DNA of 64,000 nucleotides from Parasphingorhabdus sp. SCSIO 66989. Lineage in GTDB: Bacteria > Pseudomonadota > Alphaproteobacteria > Sphingomonadales > Sphingomonadaceae. Under the pieces are notes generated by a model that was not told where the DNA came from, ran no database searches, and worked only from the letters and a program-made list of their open reading frames with translations. This document shows, in pieces, positions 63,912 through 64,000 of the stretch (position 1 is the stretch's first letter; each line of letters starts with the position of its first letter). The stretch covers positions 1,897,501 to 1,961,500 of the forward strand of contig NZ_CP136594.1 in the NCBI RefSeq assembly GCF_032852305.1. The letters are read 5' to 3'. A program made the translations under genes and the position numbers.

Positions 63912-64000
63912 ATGAACTTCACGACATTTATCCTTCGCCGTTCGCGTTTTTCCCGCACTAGCTCTGCTGCGTCAAAGCCTATCGGCCGCATTGCCAAGGT
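63912..64000 (+). CDS. Start of an unidentified frame (partial)
   Basis: From the ATG at 63912 the frame stays open to the window edge (29 codons). It begins MNFTTFILRRSRFSRTSSAA, basic with few hydrophobic residues, so it may be the start of an exported or membrane protein. No good ribosome site precedes it. TATAAT occurs at 63847-63852, but the TTGCAA upstream is 20 bases away, which is too far for a normal promoter. Too little is visible to name it. Confidence 0.35.
   Translation, partial: MNFTTFILRRSRFSRTSSAASKPIGRIAK

Overview
The window reads as a chromosomal segment of an alphaproteobacterium, most likely a sphingomonad. The evidence is the set of families and neighbours: lepB-rnc-era, BtaA/BtaB, PhaR, a glutathione reductase with alphaproteobacterial features, a propionyl-CoA carboxylase/methylmalonyl-CoA mutase operon containing bioB, and several short intergenic inverted repeats of types common in sphingomonad genomes. 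This placement is inference; no rRNA or species marker is present. Genes are dense, many neighbours overlap by 4 bases (ATGA), and strongly biased codon use produces long but spurious antisense frames.

Layout. 1-4.9 kb: tail of a membrane transporter, a small immunity-like protein, a carboxynorspermidine-synthase-like dehydrogenase, then a divergent unit of a threonine-dehydratase-like enzyme, an ECF sigma factor, its RskA-like anti-sigma factor and a secreted fasciclin protein. 5-7 kb: btaA-btaB for betaine lipid synthesis. 7-10.7 kb, minus strand: ATP-dependent DNA ligase, its partner exonuclease and murI. 10.8-15.3 kb: plsY, dprA, topA. 15.4-17.8 kb, minus strand: lepB, rnc, era. 17.9-21.9 kb: pgi, gor and a short-chain epimerase/reductase. 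22-34.1 kb: a long plus-strand propionyl-CoA/methylmalonyl-CoA region (pccB, DUF808 protein, a ribbon-helix-helix plus coiled-coil pair, mce, enoyl-CoA hydratase, scpA, metY, bioB, pccA) interspersed with small AT-rich membrane-protein genes. 34.2-37.3 kb: an MHS-type transporter, alr and a small membrane protein. 37.4-39 kb: a PHA-synthase-like gene divergent from phaR. 39.1-43 kb: proS and rnr. 43.1-46.6 kb: a universal stress protein, then pdhC and lpdA. 46.6-49.2 kb: an APC permease, a small secreted protein and an alpha/beta hydrolase. 49.6-63.5 kb: one uninterrupted gene of about 4,620 codons for a giant trimeric autotransporter adhesin. It is followed by a strong terminator, tRNA-Ser(UGA) and the first codons of another frame.

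How the parts fit. pccA/pccB carboxylate propionyl-CoA, mce and scpA convert the product to succinyl-CoA, and bioB makes the biotin that PccA carries. The RHH/coiled-coil pair has a promoter overlapped by a perfect 8-5-8 palindrome, with a third half-site on its own start codon; this is the best candidate here for an undescribed local regulatory circuit. The sigma/anti-sigma/fasciclin block mirrors the mycobacterial SigK-RskA-MPT70/83 arrangement and has a matching promoter candidate. The adhesin fills over a fifth of the window and carries near-identical internal duplications that imply length variation.
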